A stretch of DNA of 64,000 nt from Valencia hispanica (lineage: Eukaryota > Chordata > Actinopteri > Cyprinodontiformes > Valenciidae). Positions 45,116 to 56,097 of this stretch are shown here, one piece after another. The DNA is taken from positions 35,073,318-35,137,317 of the forward strand of contig OY747716.1 in assembly GCA_963556495.2 (NCBI GenBank), in the 5' to 3' direction. Position numbers and translations under genes: made by a program. The stretch's first letter is position 1. Every line of letters begins with the position of its first letter. The notes under the pieces were generated by a model. It ran no database searches. It had not been told where the DNA came from and worked only from the letters and a program-made list of their open reading frames with translations.

Positions 45116-46109
45116 AGGCGTTTTCAAAAGACACATCGTGGCTGCATACTAGGGTAATATTGCCCGCATGGTGTGTCTTATGAATGCGCTGTGGCGGCAA
45201 GGCGTTGCATGAATATTGCTGTATTCATGCCAGCATGCTTGATTGTAGAATTACAGCAATATTGCTGCAATGCTGGACTTATGAAGGTCAACCGCAACAG
45301 AGGGTGATGTCATGATGATGTGTGGAATGTCCGCTGAGCCTTGGCTGGCAACAATATTGAAAATGTAAGTAAACATGGGGAGATCACTTAGCATTTGTAA
45401 ACTGTATCAGCTTAAATGGCAAACTGGAGTGATGCAGAGGTCCGGGAGTTGCCTTTAGAGTGGTAATCTTGGCAGAAACCAAAAGCCTTTTGAGCTGAAG
45501 ACCAGATTGGAAGACACTTCACAGGAACTTTGAAGGACAGCCACCTTTTGGAGCGTCTCGAAAAAAGACTTGAGGAGCAAGGCTTCAATCGGGATAAAGA
45601 ACAAGTTATGCCTACATCCAAAGTATTTTATCTGTTTACCACGGTATCTTTCGTCTCATGATTTTTACCAAACCCTGCACATTGTCAGGCCGGACACTAC
45701 CCCCACACCCTTACATTGCACACATTGCAGCCACAGGCTTACCTCTTATGAATGTCAAAAGGGCTCACTGATGCCGGTATTGATGCCGAAATTGTCTTTT
45801 GAAACAGCCAAAAGAGACATTAGAAGATATAAATGTCCAGTCCCACTCTGCATGATCTTTCAGCACTGTTTTTCATAGTTGTTCTATAGGCAGATACTTA
45901 TATAATGCTTTAATGATAGTTTTTTACAAATCTGAGACAATTGACACGTTTTTTTCCCCTACTCAAGATGTTATGGAGAGAATGGTTTTCTAAGGTGCGT
46001 TCCCAAGGGACACCGTGGGCACGCATTGCTACTCTTTGCTGCAGATAAAAACAAAAGGATGTAACAAATAAGATAAGATAAGTTTTTTGAAGATCTCCAA
46101 ATACTCTTA
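45116..46109. other. Interval between two L1 parts
   Basis: Contains the Myb/SANT-like remnant below and an inverted word near 45,127-45,180 (aagacacatcgtgg and catggtgtgtctt). Probably one or two DNA-transposon insertions into the minus-strand L1. Confidence 0.35.
45422..45620 (+). pseudogene. Myb/SANT-like DNA-binding domain remnant
   Basis: On the + strand WSDAEVRELPLEW is followed, after two stop codons, by TGTLKDSHLLERLEKRLEE and GFNRDKEQV. This W...L..W......L......N....I...L.E.GF.R...QC..K pattern is the Myb/SANT-like domain often found in Harbinger-type accessory genes and their host derivatives. The two stops show it is dead. Confidence 0.5.
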
Positions 46110-46691
46110 AAGGGTGGGTATTATGCTTCTTCCAGGCACATATTATCCTTCTATAGCACACTTCAATAAAATTGTCACCTTAAGTCTTTCAAAAGTCCAT
46201 CATATATATTTAAATCCACCTTAAAGAAATTCACTTCCGTATTGGACGCCTTGATTTTCGCCTGTGCCTCTCTAAGACCCTCCTACTCTTTCTGACACTC
46301 CCCCTTCAGTGCGTCACATACCCTACATCATCGCAGCATGCACGGAGTCAGAAAGAAAATATACAAAAGATCCGCAGCTGCAGCTGGTGTGTTATAATTA
46401 CTGCACCTGGGACTCAGCTGGAGTTGTGTGAGGTGGGGAGGGGTAGGGGAGCTCTGCAGGGGCGAGGCTCTCGGCTGAGTACGTAAGGTTGGAGGAGGAG
46501 ATGGGTGGAAAAGGCGGGGATAGATGGGAAAAAGCGTTTCAGCAACCCCGAGAACTACCAGCAGAGACCGGCAGAGATTACTCTAACATGAGTGAATGGG
46601 TCAGAGCAACACTTCAGGTATGTTTTTAATGAGGGAAAGACAGATTCCCAGGATATCAAGCTTCAGAAAGTCAATTTTGCATAATACCCCA
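46110..46691. mobile_element. MITE with gggtattatgc ends, inside an L1
   Basis: Left end gggtgggtattatgc and right end, read inversely, ggggtattatgc bound about 580 bp without coding capacity. On the minus strand it interrupts the L1 immediately after its FKYLG motif. Target duplication could not be fixed. Confidence 0.6.
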
Positions 46692-46732
46692 AGATATTTA
46701 AAGTTTTCAACAATTGGGATGTTAAAAAATGA

Positions 46733-47125
46733 CTAATTAGTTTTAGCTTCCCCCAGGGGCATCAGAATTGATTTCGACCAATTCACTTTATAGCCTGAAA
46801 TGTGGCCAAAATGTTCAAAGGTTTGCAGAAGGAAAGGTGAAGATTTGGTTGGATTGCTTGTATATATTAAAATGTTGTCAGCATATAGAGAAATGTAATG
46901 TGGGGTGTTATGTACCATAACTGGCGCCATTTTTCCAGATTCTCTTATGAATTGTGCAACGGGCTCTAACGAGAGACAAAACAAGGAGGGCGACAAAGGG
47001 CAACCCTGGCGTGAAGAACTAGATACTGTGAACCTGGAGGAGCAATTGCTGCCCGTTATCACCACTGATGTTGGATTTGCATGCGGAGTTTGGATCATAG
47101 AAATAAAACAAGTGCCAAAACCCAT
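46733..47125 (-). pseudogene. L1/Tx1 RT palm fragment
   Basis: 130 codons. SRQGCPLSPSLFCLSLEP is RT motif 4, and ISLYADNILIY is the palm box; the usual second aspartate has become asparagine (YADN), which would abolish catalysis. After it comes FGHISGYKVNWSKSILMPL, the following conserved region. The frame is closed by a TAG just before the linker to the FKYLG motif. Confidence 0.7.
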
Positions 47126-47152
47126 TTTGTGAAGTACAGATCATAAGTATCC

Positions 47153-47335
47153 TCATTCAAACCGATCAAATGCCTTCTTAGCATCCACTGAGAGAACAAC
47201 ATTCTTGCCAGTGGATTTAGATGATGCATCCAAAACATGAAGTAACCGGCATATGTTATCAGATGCGTATTGTGACTTTATGAACCCTGTTTGATCATGA
47301 TGAACAACATATGGCATATCATTTTCCAGTCTCAT
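47153..47335 (-). pseudogene. L1/Tx1 RT fingers/palm fragment
   Basis: 60 codons: HDQTGFIKSQYASDN, then VVLSVDAKKAFDRF, which holds the first catalytic aspartate in the D-x-x-K-A-F-D motif. It is separated from the palm part by a frameshift near 47,140. Confidence 0.65.
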
Positions 47336-47570
47336 ATATAGCTAATATTTTTGCGTACAGCTTGAACCCGATGTTCAAGAGGCTGTGAGGTCGATAAAAG
47401 CCACACTCAGTTGCTGGTTTATCTTTTTTTTTAAAGTAAGGAAATAATAGCTAGATTGCAGCTATCAGTAATAGATCCACTGAGTATTGAAAAATGTAGC
47501 ATTTCTAATAGAAGTGGACCAAGCTAAGTCCAGAAAGTGATATAAAGCTCAGGAGGGATCCCATGTTGTG

Positions 47571-50027
47571 TTCTCAGGCTTGAAAGCTTTTCTCTTTTTC
47601 TTCTCTCATTATTCGAGATTTTAGGAAATACAAATAATTACGGTAATCATACCTGACCTACAACAGGACAAATTTAGTGTAATTTAATGTCAGACAGAAT
47701 GAAACAAAAAGGGTACGTGTTCTTATATAGTGTATGCAAATATCTTGTTTCAACTGCAACTGTTTTATTTAAATTTGTTTCAGTCATAGAAGGCATCTAA
47801 TACTTTTGTTTTTGCTTCTTTACCTAATCCCACATCACTGCTTTTGGATAATACTTTCCACGTTTCCCTGTTCTGGTTCTGCAGGAGATTTCATTGACCC
47901 ATGTATGTCCTGGGACAGAAGAGCAAATGAAGATGCAAATTCATTACATTTTGAATTTTATAGACATGTTTTACAAGTATTAATCTCCTTAATCTCAGTC
48001 TGTTGAAGTAAAATAAAAGAAAAAAAGATTTTTTTTAGCTCCTGTTCCAAAGAAACTATTATTGGATGGAATTTCATAAAAATTGTACGCATGAAATAGC
48101 AAGCCTATTTTTCTCCTTTCATACCGTTTTTCAACAAGATCTCAGCAGGTTGGTTCAGGATCATCCTGATGAAAGTATTATTGCATCTTTTTAAATCTGC
48201 ATTGAATCCCTGGTTGCATTGCTTTCTCTTTGTGGAATAGTAATGTTAATAGGGTGTTTCTGTTAATAAGTACTGTATAATTAGCAGTGCTTCTGCTGCA
48301 ACTATAAGATTAATCCTGGCACACCCTTTCCCAGAGCTTCTAAATTATTTATTAGTGATGCTTTCACTGTGGCTCTTTTTCTCTCCATTTCTGCTCTGAT
48401 GACTTCACTAGAGTAAGAGGAAGACGTGTTCCATCACCACTGGATCTGTTTCCTCCTTGGAGAATCCAAACATATTAAGCAGTATCTGTTTTTATTGTAA
48501 TGCACATTATTGGATCTTTTTTTAAATTCTCCTGCTTTATTGTTCCAGGACTTAGCAAACTGTGAGACTTCAGACCTCTAAGATGCTCAAATCAGTCTAA
48601 AATATTTTTGTCCTTAAAGAATGTTTTATCTTTCACAAGTAGCCCTGTACTTGTGTGGAGCGCAATGGAAAATTACTCCATACTAGGAAAACAAAGACAC
48701 ATCCAAGAAGCTGTGTAGTTGAAGACAGAAATGCCACCACAAGGAATACACCTAGTGTGGACCGAAACCAATTATGTTAAACTTTGGGATTACATTGTTT
48801 TTTTAACACGTGCATGTCACAGAATCAGAATTTGTATCCTAGATCTGCAAATAAACTGAAATTTCTAGCAGATTTAAACGTCTATTGTAATGAATGATAT
48901 TATTATAAGGTGCTAGAAATCTCAGTATATTCATAAGTAAGATCCTAATAATGCCTTTACTTTAGGTAGCTAACAGAAGCATCTTCTAAGGAGTTAGTCA
49001 ATGGTGTTTTGTTGAGGTACACTCAAATGGAAGTTGTTAAAAATATGTTTTTAAAACATAACAAAAATTACAAACAATTAACCAATCAGAGCTGATCAGA
49101 AAACATTCTGCCCTGTCAGTCACAGAATTTAACATGTAAAGGTAACTGAATCCATTTAAATGTCACATTGAGGTTGAGCGAATATTTTCCTTATTCTACT
49201 GTTTTTTCAAAACAGTGGTGAAAAAATTGGAATATGAATTTAAATGAATATGTCATTATTATCATTTTAAAAATGAATGGTTAAAAATAGACAGATTTTT
49301 TTTTTAACCCTTTCAGTCAAAATGACCGACAAAAGATTCGAGCACAACCACTGTCTGGGATGTTAATACAAAGAAAACCATGATTTCAACTCCTGGTCTC
49401 CCAAAGGAGTGACAGTTTCTCAAATTAAATTATATCCCTGAAATAAACATTACATATTAAAAAAGTATGGTTTTTTTCCACGAAGAATCAGCAAGGAAAC
49501 AGTTAAATTTTGTCTCCCTTTATAGTATGATCTGTGCAACCTCATGGCTCCCATAGACTACAGACTTTTTAATAAGTTACCTTAGCATTTAAAATGCATT
49601 GTTTAGAGAATTTGCATCTGCATAGGTTAGCATGAGATTAAGTGTGCATTTTTTATAATAATTGCTATGACATTTGCATAGCACTTATAGTATATAAATG
49701 TCTTACCTGATGTACTTGAATGCTGTATTCATACCCTATATCAAATATTCAATGTTTGCATAACCATCTTAGGATGTAGGTTGAGTACTCTATGCACTGT
49801 CTTTGAGTTTCCCCAAGCACCCAAATTAAAACAGAAAGTGGATATAACTCTCCTACTGTCCAACCACTCCAACCATTGAGCATGCCAAAGTGAGTGGCTC
49901 TTGATAACTGCAGAAAGAGTGACTGCATAGAATAGTTTGGCATTCTGTAAAACAATTATCACATAATTGCTCCAAGATTTTTGCTACAGTTATGTAGTTT
50001 TTGCAGCATTGGCTCATACTCCGTGTT
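47571..50027. other. Unassigned AT-rich host-like sequence
   Basis: About 2.4 kb with no recognisable gene or repeat. Overlapping minus frames at 49,741-49,962 and the + frame at 49,967-50,287 show no domain. Confidence 0.5.
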
Positions 50028-50255
50028 CCCTTTATCAGCTACACCTTGCTAGTATTCAGAACTGGCTCCCAAGATTTAAGAAATGTTCCTTAGAGATTTT
50101 GGTCTATTTTAACATAATGTCACTGGGTTGCCGCAGATTTAATGGCTGCGCATCTACAATGCAAATCTCCCTTTCCTCCCCGTTACAAAAATGCTCTATT
50201 GAATTAAGATTTGGTGACAGTGGAGGCCATTGTGGTACAGTGACCTCACAAGTTG
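50028..50255. mobile_element. Mariner/IS630-like transposon relic
   Basis: Same family as 23,113: ctacaccttgctagtattc, agagattttggtctattttaa, aatctccctttcctcc, gagg-ccattgtggtacagtga. Same orientation as the 23-kb copy. No open frame. Confidence 0.5.
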
Positions 50256-51592
50256 GAAGAAAAAAATATAATACTGAGAAAAAATAATGATGCTGATTAA
50301 CAGATAAAAACCTCCATGTCCTTTCATGAAGCGACTATATATTTGACTGTCAAATCCAAATCCATGAATGATTTATTTTTCTCAATATTTTTAAATTCAT
50401 TTACATTTTATCACATCCATTACGTGTTTGTCTCTTAGTTAAATTCCCAAGGCAACATTGTTTGAAATGATGCAAGAGTAGGAAAGAGTATTTTAGTTAA
50501 TTTTTGTTTTTTCATATAAGGGTATTGATAAAATTCACTTTAGATTAATTGAAATATTGTTCCTCTTAACTTGTAGGGGTGCAGTACCTCTATTTGTCAT
50601 TTATTATTTGGTAATCTGAAATGCAATATTCTCTTAAATCATGTTTTATTTCCTGCCCTGAAGGAGCCTTTTCAACATGATCTGCTCCAGAAATATATTT
50701 AGGACGTTTTGAAAAAGAAAATCAAATGGAAATGTAATAATTGCAAGGAATTATATGTTTAAACAAATAAAATATGAATGACACAAACATGTTGTCATGG
50801 GGTTATTTAATATCCAAATACTTTTATGAAACTAAACTGTCTGGAGTTTCAAATGTTTCACTACTCAAGAGTGTTTTGTTGTGTTTATGAATGTTCATTA
50901 AAGTCTAGTTACTTGTTTTGATGTGTTTTTGCTTGCAGCGTCTGACAGGACAAATAAAATGTATTCAGTGAGCATGTCATTGCCTCTGTGGACATCAACG
51001 TGTTTAAGCCAAAATGACTAATTAATGTCAGATTTCCACTGTCGATTAATTTACTCTCTCCCACCCCACACAGACAGTCTCTCTAATGAGCTCTAGAGGA
51101 GGAGGACCATGGAGGAAGTACAGGTGGCAGATCTCTAATTATTTCCCAAGTGGATGACTACATTACCCAGGTACCCTGAGCCTGTGACAGGTGGGAGGGT
51201 GGGCTGGAGATGGGCCATCAGTGGAATGAAACAATCCCAGTTACTCCACAGGAGAATTGGCCTGTGTTTCTCCACTGTTTATTACTGTAGACGTTTTGTC
51301 ACAATTATCTTCTTTTGTTGCCTCTTGACAAATTATCTGAGCTCTTTTTATCCATACAGCATCTATGAGTGAAAGTTCTAAGTACCTACAAGCTTTCTAG
51401 AGGACAGAGTTATTTAAACAGCAGTACAGTAGATTCAACCAAGTTTTTACAGATTACCAAATCTTCTCATGTCCCATAGCATCTCATCAGGGACACCATC
51501 TTTCAGGAACTGATGGTAATCAGCAATGTTTTGTGTACTCCACACTCTCAGACTGCCCAAAAAACATCAACAAAAAAAACTCTCAAACAAGT
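50256..51592. other. Unassigned sequence
   Basis: No gene supported. Confidence 0.4.
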
Positions 51593-51638
51593 CCCCGAAG
51601 CACCTTGAATTGCCTTGTTGCTGAACGTGTGCTATACA
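51593..51638 (+). repeat. Rex1/L2-type LINE tail, split by the L1
   Basis: gaagcaccttgaattgcct and tgtgctatac match the 3' tail of the LINE at 63,069-63,110. The L1 has inserted in this tail. Only the last 46 bp of the LINE remain. Confidence 0.65.
51627..51638. repeat. L1 target-site duplication, left
   Basis: GTGTGCTATACA, identical to 58,842-58,853. Confidence 0.85.
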
Positions 51639-51691
51639 TGGATAACATTTGAGCCAAATATAGCAAACGTTTAATAATAATAACCATTATT

Positions 51692-52561
51692 TTGTATTTC
51701 TCCATAAACAAACTGGACGAGGAAACCTTGCACAGCCTGGAAAGCTACTTGGACGAGTGCTTTGACAACATTTTTATGGGCAAGCCACAGAAATCCACCT
51801 CTGCTGTGCCGACAAGCACACCATCACAAGAACGCACTCGTTCTGAGGCCAGCACCTCCACCATCTCTCCAGAGAAAAGCTACAGCGATGTCCTGGACTC
51901 AATAGACAAGAAGCTAACCAGCCTAGATGCCCGTCTGGGCCTGGTTGAGGTTCTCCATAAAGAATTTCAAGCTCTAAGGGAATCCCTGGAGTTCAGCCAA
52001 CAACAGGTAGAATCGCTCGCTGCAGAAAACCAAACGCTTAGGGAGAGTGTAAAGAAACTCACTGAGGGGATGACGCAGCTGTCTGGAGAAAGGAAGAGGA
52101 TGAAAGAAACTATCTTGGATATACAGGCCAGGGGAATACGGGACAATCTTGTTTTTTCCGGGATCCCAGAACAGGCTGAGGACGACGCTGAATCCACCGT
52201 CCGAGATTTTCTCCAACATCAGTTAAAGCTCCCAAGCGACACGGTAAAAAACATCACTTTTCACCGCGTTCACCGGCTCGGAGGTAAGAAGCCCAACAAC
52301 AGCCGGCCGCGACCAATTGTTGCTAAATTCGAGCATTACAAGCAAAAAGAGCAGGTCAGAGGCCAGGGCAGAGAGCTGCGGGGAACGAATTACAGCGTTA
52401 ACGATCAATATCCAGAGGAGATCCTGGATAGAAGGCGCGTTTTGTTCCCAATCAGGAAGAAATATATCAGTGAAGGCACCAGAGCTACAGTAGCGGTAGA
52501 TAAACTGTATGTTAATGGGCAGCTGTTCAGGGACCCCCAGCTTACTCCTTGGCTTTATTAG
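51692..52561 (+). CDS. L1-type ORF1 (RNA-binding, coiled coil)
   Basis: The frame of 289 codons begins with TTG; the first ATG is at codon 29. Order: an acidic start, a serine/threonine-rich segment (about 30-60), a leucine-heptad coiled coil (about 75-148), a RRM-like core opening RDNLVFSGIPE (about 148-158), and a C-terminal domain (RPRPIVAKFEHYKQKE and ILDRRRVLFPIRKKY). This is the layout of L1 ORF1 proteins, which trimerise through the coil, bind the element's RNA and act as a chaperone in the ribonucleoprotein. It is undamaged except for its uncertain start. Confidence 0.8.
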   Translation: MYFSINKLDEETLHSLESYLDECFDNIFMGKPQKSTSAVPTSTPSQERTRSEASTSTISPEKSYSDVLDSIDKKLTSLDARLGLVEVLHKEFQALRESLEFSQQQVESLAAENQTLRESVKKLTEGMTQLSGERKRMKETILDIQARGIRDNLVFSGIPEQAEDDAESTVRDFLQHQLKLPSDTVKNITFHRVHRLGGKKPNNSRPRPIVAKFEHYKQKEQVRGQGRELRGTNYSVNDQYPEEILDRRRVLFPIRKKYISEGTRATVAVDKLYVNGQLFRDPQLTPWLY

Positions 52562-52963
52562 TCATATAACACTGGTCAGATAAGAGTTGTTTTATCAGTC
52601 AACTATAATTTAATGTTAGCACAGCTCTGTAAAGTTGTTTACATCACTCAATGTGGGCGGGGCCAGTGCTAAGCACTGGGATACTGGCTCTTTTTTCTTT
52701 TCTCATCTTCACATGTCTATCACCAAATGTCTTTGTCACTCCTTTTTCCTTCTTTTATCACTCACACACACACACAGAATTTTTTCATAACATAACTATT
52801 TCTTTCTCACCCTTCACACCTTCACAACTTTCTTCTATTTCTCTCTTTCTTATATCTCGGCTTTTGGATTTTCAATCAGGCAACCCCAAGCACAAACTAA
52901 TAATACACCTGTGTTTATCAGTTTCTATGGTGATATGGACTTTAAAACTTTTATCTCAAAACT
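52562..52963 (+). other. Inter-ORF spacer of the L1
   Basis: 402 bp with no frame. It includes a (ca)7 run at 52,763-52,776 and a pyrimidine-rich stretch. ORF2 translation would need re-initiation. Confidence 0.6.
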
Positions 52964-54238
52964 ATGACTACTCTAAGGTTTGTCACGTGGAATGTTCATG
53001 GAGCTGGCACCAGAGAGAAAAGAGTTAAGATTCTTAACCAGCTTAAAAGATTGAAGGCAGATGTCGTCTTATTACAAGAAACCCATAAATCTACCTCAGC
53101 TGCAGATGATCTTAAATCGCCTGAGTTTCCTAATGTGTTTTCTGCATGGTATAACTCCAGACAAAGGGGAGTAGCAATATTAATAAATAAAAATGTAAAT
53201 TTTACAGTAATAGATACAGTTACAGATCCAGAGGGTAGATTTATTATAGTAAAACTATCAATACATAACCAAAAGTTATGTATTGTTGATGACCCCTCAT
53301 TCTTTCATTCCTTCTTCTCTGTGCTCCTTGAACACATGGATTGGTCACTTCTTCTTGGGGGCGACCTCAACTTTGGTTTAAATGAAGAAATAGACAGGCT
53401 CAGCATAGCAGGGACTCAGCGCAGCTGGAAATCTATAGGTATAGTCAAACAGTACATGAGCGAACATGGACTTTGTGATGCATGGCGATCTCTTCACCCC
53501 AATGACAAAAAATATACTTTCTTCTCAAATGTCCACCATTCATATTCTCGACTGGATTATTTGTTAGTCAGCAGCTCACTGTTGACTGACATTTCAGACA
53601 CTGAGATACACCCTATAGCTGTTAGCGATCATGCTCCTGTTTCTCTAAATTTAGTAAATAAAACAGAAACACCTCAAAGCAAAAATTGGAGATTTAATAC
53701 ATCCTTACTTAAGGATAAAGAATTTATTAAATATTTTGAAAAAGAGTGGGCCTCATATTTGGAATATAACGACCTCCCTGGTACGTCGCCATCCATTCTT
53801 TGGGAGGCAGGAAAAGCTGTGATTAGAGGTAAAATAATCTCATTCTCATCAAATAAAAAGACAATGGAAAAAAAACGTATTCAGGAATTAGAAGAAACTA
53901 TTAATTCATTAGAAGCTTCTCTAGAGGAGGAGAGACTAGGCAAAATCTGTAAAGCAAAGCTAGAATTAAATCAAATTATTAATAAACAGACCCAGTTCTT
54001 AATTCAAAGACTTAGGATAGAAAACTTTAAACAAGGTAATAAATCAGGTAGATTTTTGGCTAACCAGCTTAAAATTAATAAAGAAAAAGCAACTATATCT
54101 GGTATTAAAGATCAGACCGGGAATACAGTATATGATCCTGGAAGAATAAACAACACATTTAAAGAATTTTACAAGGCTTTATACTCACCAGAGATAAATC
54201 CATCGGATCATGAAATTGAACAATTTTTGATAACATAA
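52964..54238 (+). pseudogene. L1-type ORF2, endonuclease domain
   Basis: 424 codons. Apurinic endonuclease motifs: WNVHG (residues 9-13), QETH (38-41), GGDLNF (132-137, with D134 and N136), RLDYLLV (196-202) and SDH (221-223). Between V108 and D109 about seven residues that hold the usual VYAP-type motif are missing, in frame. After residue 230 comes the linker to the RT. A one-base shift near 54,227 ends the frame prematurely. The enzyme would have nicked target DNA; loss of the VYAP motif and the shift make it doubtful. Confidence 0.75.
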
Positions 54239-54267
54239 AACTACCTAAATTATCTGAAAGTCAAGCG

Positions 54268-54648
54268 ATGGCCCTGGATTCACGACTAAAAGCGGCTGAA
54301 CTCCAGGAGGCCCTCCAAGGAATGCCCAATAAAAAGGCTCCAGGCCCAGATGGATTTCCAGCAGAGTTCTATAAAGAATTCTGGAATATTCTGGCACCAA
54401 CATTCCACAGAATGCTGCAAGAAACCAAGGAAAATGGCCGACTCCCACCAAATATGAATTCTGCCTACATTAGTCTTCTGCTAAAATCAGGTAAAGACCC
54501 TTTGTTTCCTACCAGTTATCGTCCCATATCCCTTATTAATGTTGATCTTAAAATAATTTGCAAAGCCCTCGCAAAAAGGATAGAGAAAGTAACCCCTCTT
54601 ATAATACATCCTGATCAAACCTGCAGTCAGGGAACATTACCTATTTAG
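54268..54648 (+). pseudogene. L1-type ORF2, RT fingers
   Basis: 126 codons with KAPGPDGFPAEFYKEFW (RT0/RT1), LLLKSGKDPLFPTSYRPISL, DLKIICKALAKRIEKV and HPDQT, then an abrupt change. Relative to other L1 elements the sequence goes straight from HPDQT to the YLGI region: palm motifs with the catalytic D and the FADD box, about 190 residues, are deleted near 54,622. Confidence 0.75.
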
Positions 54649-54713
54649 GTATCAATGTCTCACCAAGACTGGCAGATTTAATAACGCTAAACTACATCCC
54701 ACTTTTAAAAAAA

Positions 54714-55055
54714 GTGGAAGATGATCTTGCTAGATGGAAATCCCTACCCATATCACTTATGGGAAGGGTTGCTTCAATAAAAATGATGGTTTTGCCCAAA
54801 ATTAACTACTTATTCTCAATCATCCCAAGTAAACCATCACTAGACTGGTTTAGATCTCTGGACTCCTCTATCTCTAAATTTCTTTGGAAAGATAAACCCC
54901 CACGTATCAGCTTAAAAACACTGCAGAAGACCAAAGAAAAAGGAGGTCTAGATCTACCAAACTTCCATCATTATTTCTTAGCCAACAGGCTCCAATACAT
55001 CTCAAGATGGTTAAAACATAGCTACCTAGACGAGTCCTGGATAGACGTAGAATAG
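54714..55055 (+). pseudogene. L1-type ORF2, thumb/post-RT part
   Basis: 113 codons: DLARWKSLPISLMGRVASIK, FSIIPSKP, SISKFLWKDKPPRISL and KGGLDLPNFHHYFLANRLQY, the conserved region after the palm. It is closed by a TAG at 55,053. The upstream join (YLGINVSPRLADLI) lies just before the frame. Confidence 0.7.
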
Positions 55056-55251
55056 ACACTATGTAATAAGATAAAACTTTCAGACCTACCATTTATTAGC
55101 TCAAATATAAAACAATATGAATGCTTTAAAAGCATAAATATCAGCTCCTCTCCGACAGCATGGTGGGAGATTCTAAAAATGACAGAGTCCACAATAATCC
55201 CATGCAGACGCACACCCATCTGGAATAACCCCGACATCTTGAAAAAAATGT

Positions 55252-56097
55252 ATGATAAGTTTCCCAGTCTGGAGGTGCAATGGAATTGAATACCTGGAAC
55301 ATATATTTGAAGGAACAGACTTTATCCCATTTAATACATTAATTACACAATATGGAATTGATAAAAACAAATTCTTAGAATATCAACAAATTAAATCTAT
55401 TATTAAAGGTAAATTTAGGCTCAATACAGCTGAATTACAAATTCCAGCAAGAGTTTTAGATTTTCTTAATCTCAACCCCCCCAAATTGCTGTCTAAAATA
55501 TACAAAACTTTATCTACATTAGATGAATCAATAGCCATCCCTATTTCAAAATGGGAGGTGGATTTATCAGCCAGCTTTGACCAAAACGTCTGGTCTCAGA
55601 TATGTTTAAGAACCTTTAAAATAACAAAAAATCCTCATTTGCAATTAATACAATACAAAATCCTTCATAGAGTACACTATACAGGTCAACTGATGTTTAG
55701 GATGGGTTTTATATCGTCTAATACCTGCTTACAATGTACAAGCAATATACCAGATACTTATGTTCTTGCGCTTTGGTTCTGTCCACCTGTTAAGAAATTT
55801 TGGTGCCAGATATGTGAGGACTTATCAAAGTGTCTGAAATGTAACATCCCACCATCTCCCTCAATTTGCCTGTTAGGAAATTTAAATGATGTCACCATGG
55901 ACACAAAGTCAGTTCTGATGGTTCACATTGCCTTATGCATCGCTAAGAAAACTATCCTCCTGAACTGGAAAAATAAAAAAGCTCTTAATATTAATCAGTA
56001 TAGAAATCTCTTGTTGGACCATATTGGTCTTGAGACGGCCTCTGGCTCCATATCTGAACAATCTCTCTGGGCTCCTTTGATCGGCTCCATCACCTAG
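55252..56097 (+). pseudogene. L1-type ORF2, C-terminal domain
   Basis: 281 codons. Conserved pieces are WSQICLRTFKITKNPHLQLI, QYKILHRVHYTG, and a zinc-knuckle region C-L-Q-C then W-F-C, in which the expected histidine is leucine. The last residues (LWAPLIGSIT) are the normal end. Start methionine is arbitrary, created by a frameshift near 55,250. The knuckle change would weaken RNA handling. Confidence 0.7.

Larger units (their letters stand above)
46692..47570 (-). mobile_element. L1/Tx1-type ORF2 RT fragment
   Basis: Minus-strand frames at 46,733-47,125 and 47,153-47,335 join a decayed segment up to about 47,570. Order: LLEMLHFSI, YRPHSLLNIGFKLYAKIL, HDQTGFIK, DNICRLLHVLDA, VLSVDAKKAFDRF, SRQGCPLSPSLFCL, YADN-ILIY. 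It differs in sequence from the 51.6-kb L1 and so represents another family or a much older copy. It ends at the MITE. Confidence 0.7.

Noticed and set aside
51100..51180. First exon with accATGgag near 51,110
   Set aside because: Good context around the ATG but only four codons before a possible donor and no supporting exon nearby.
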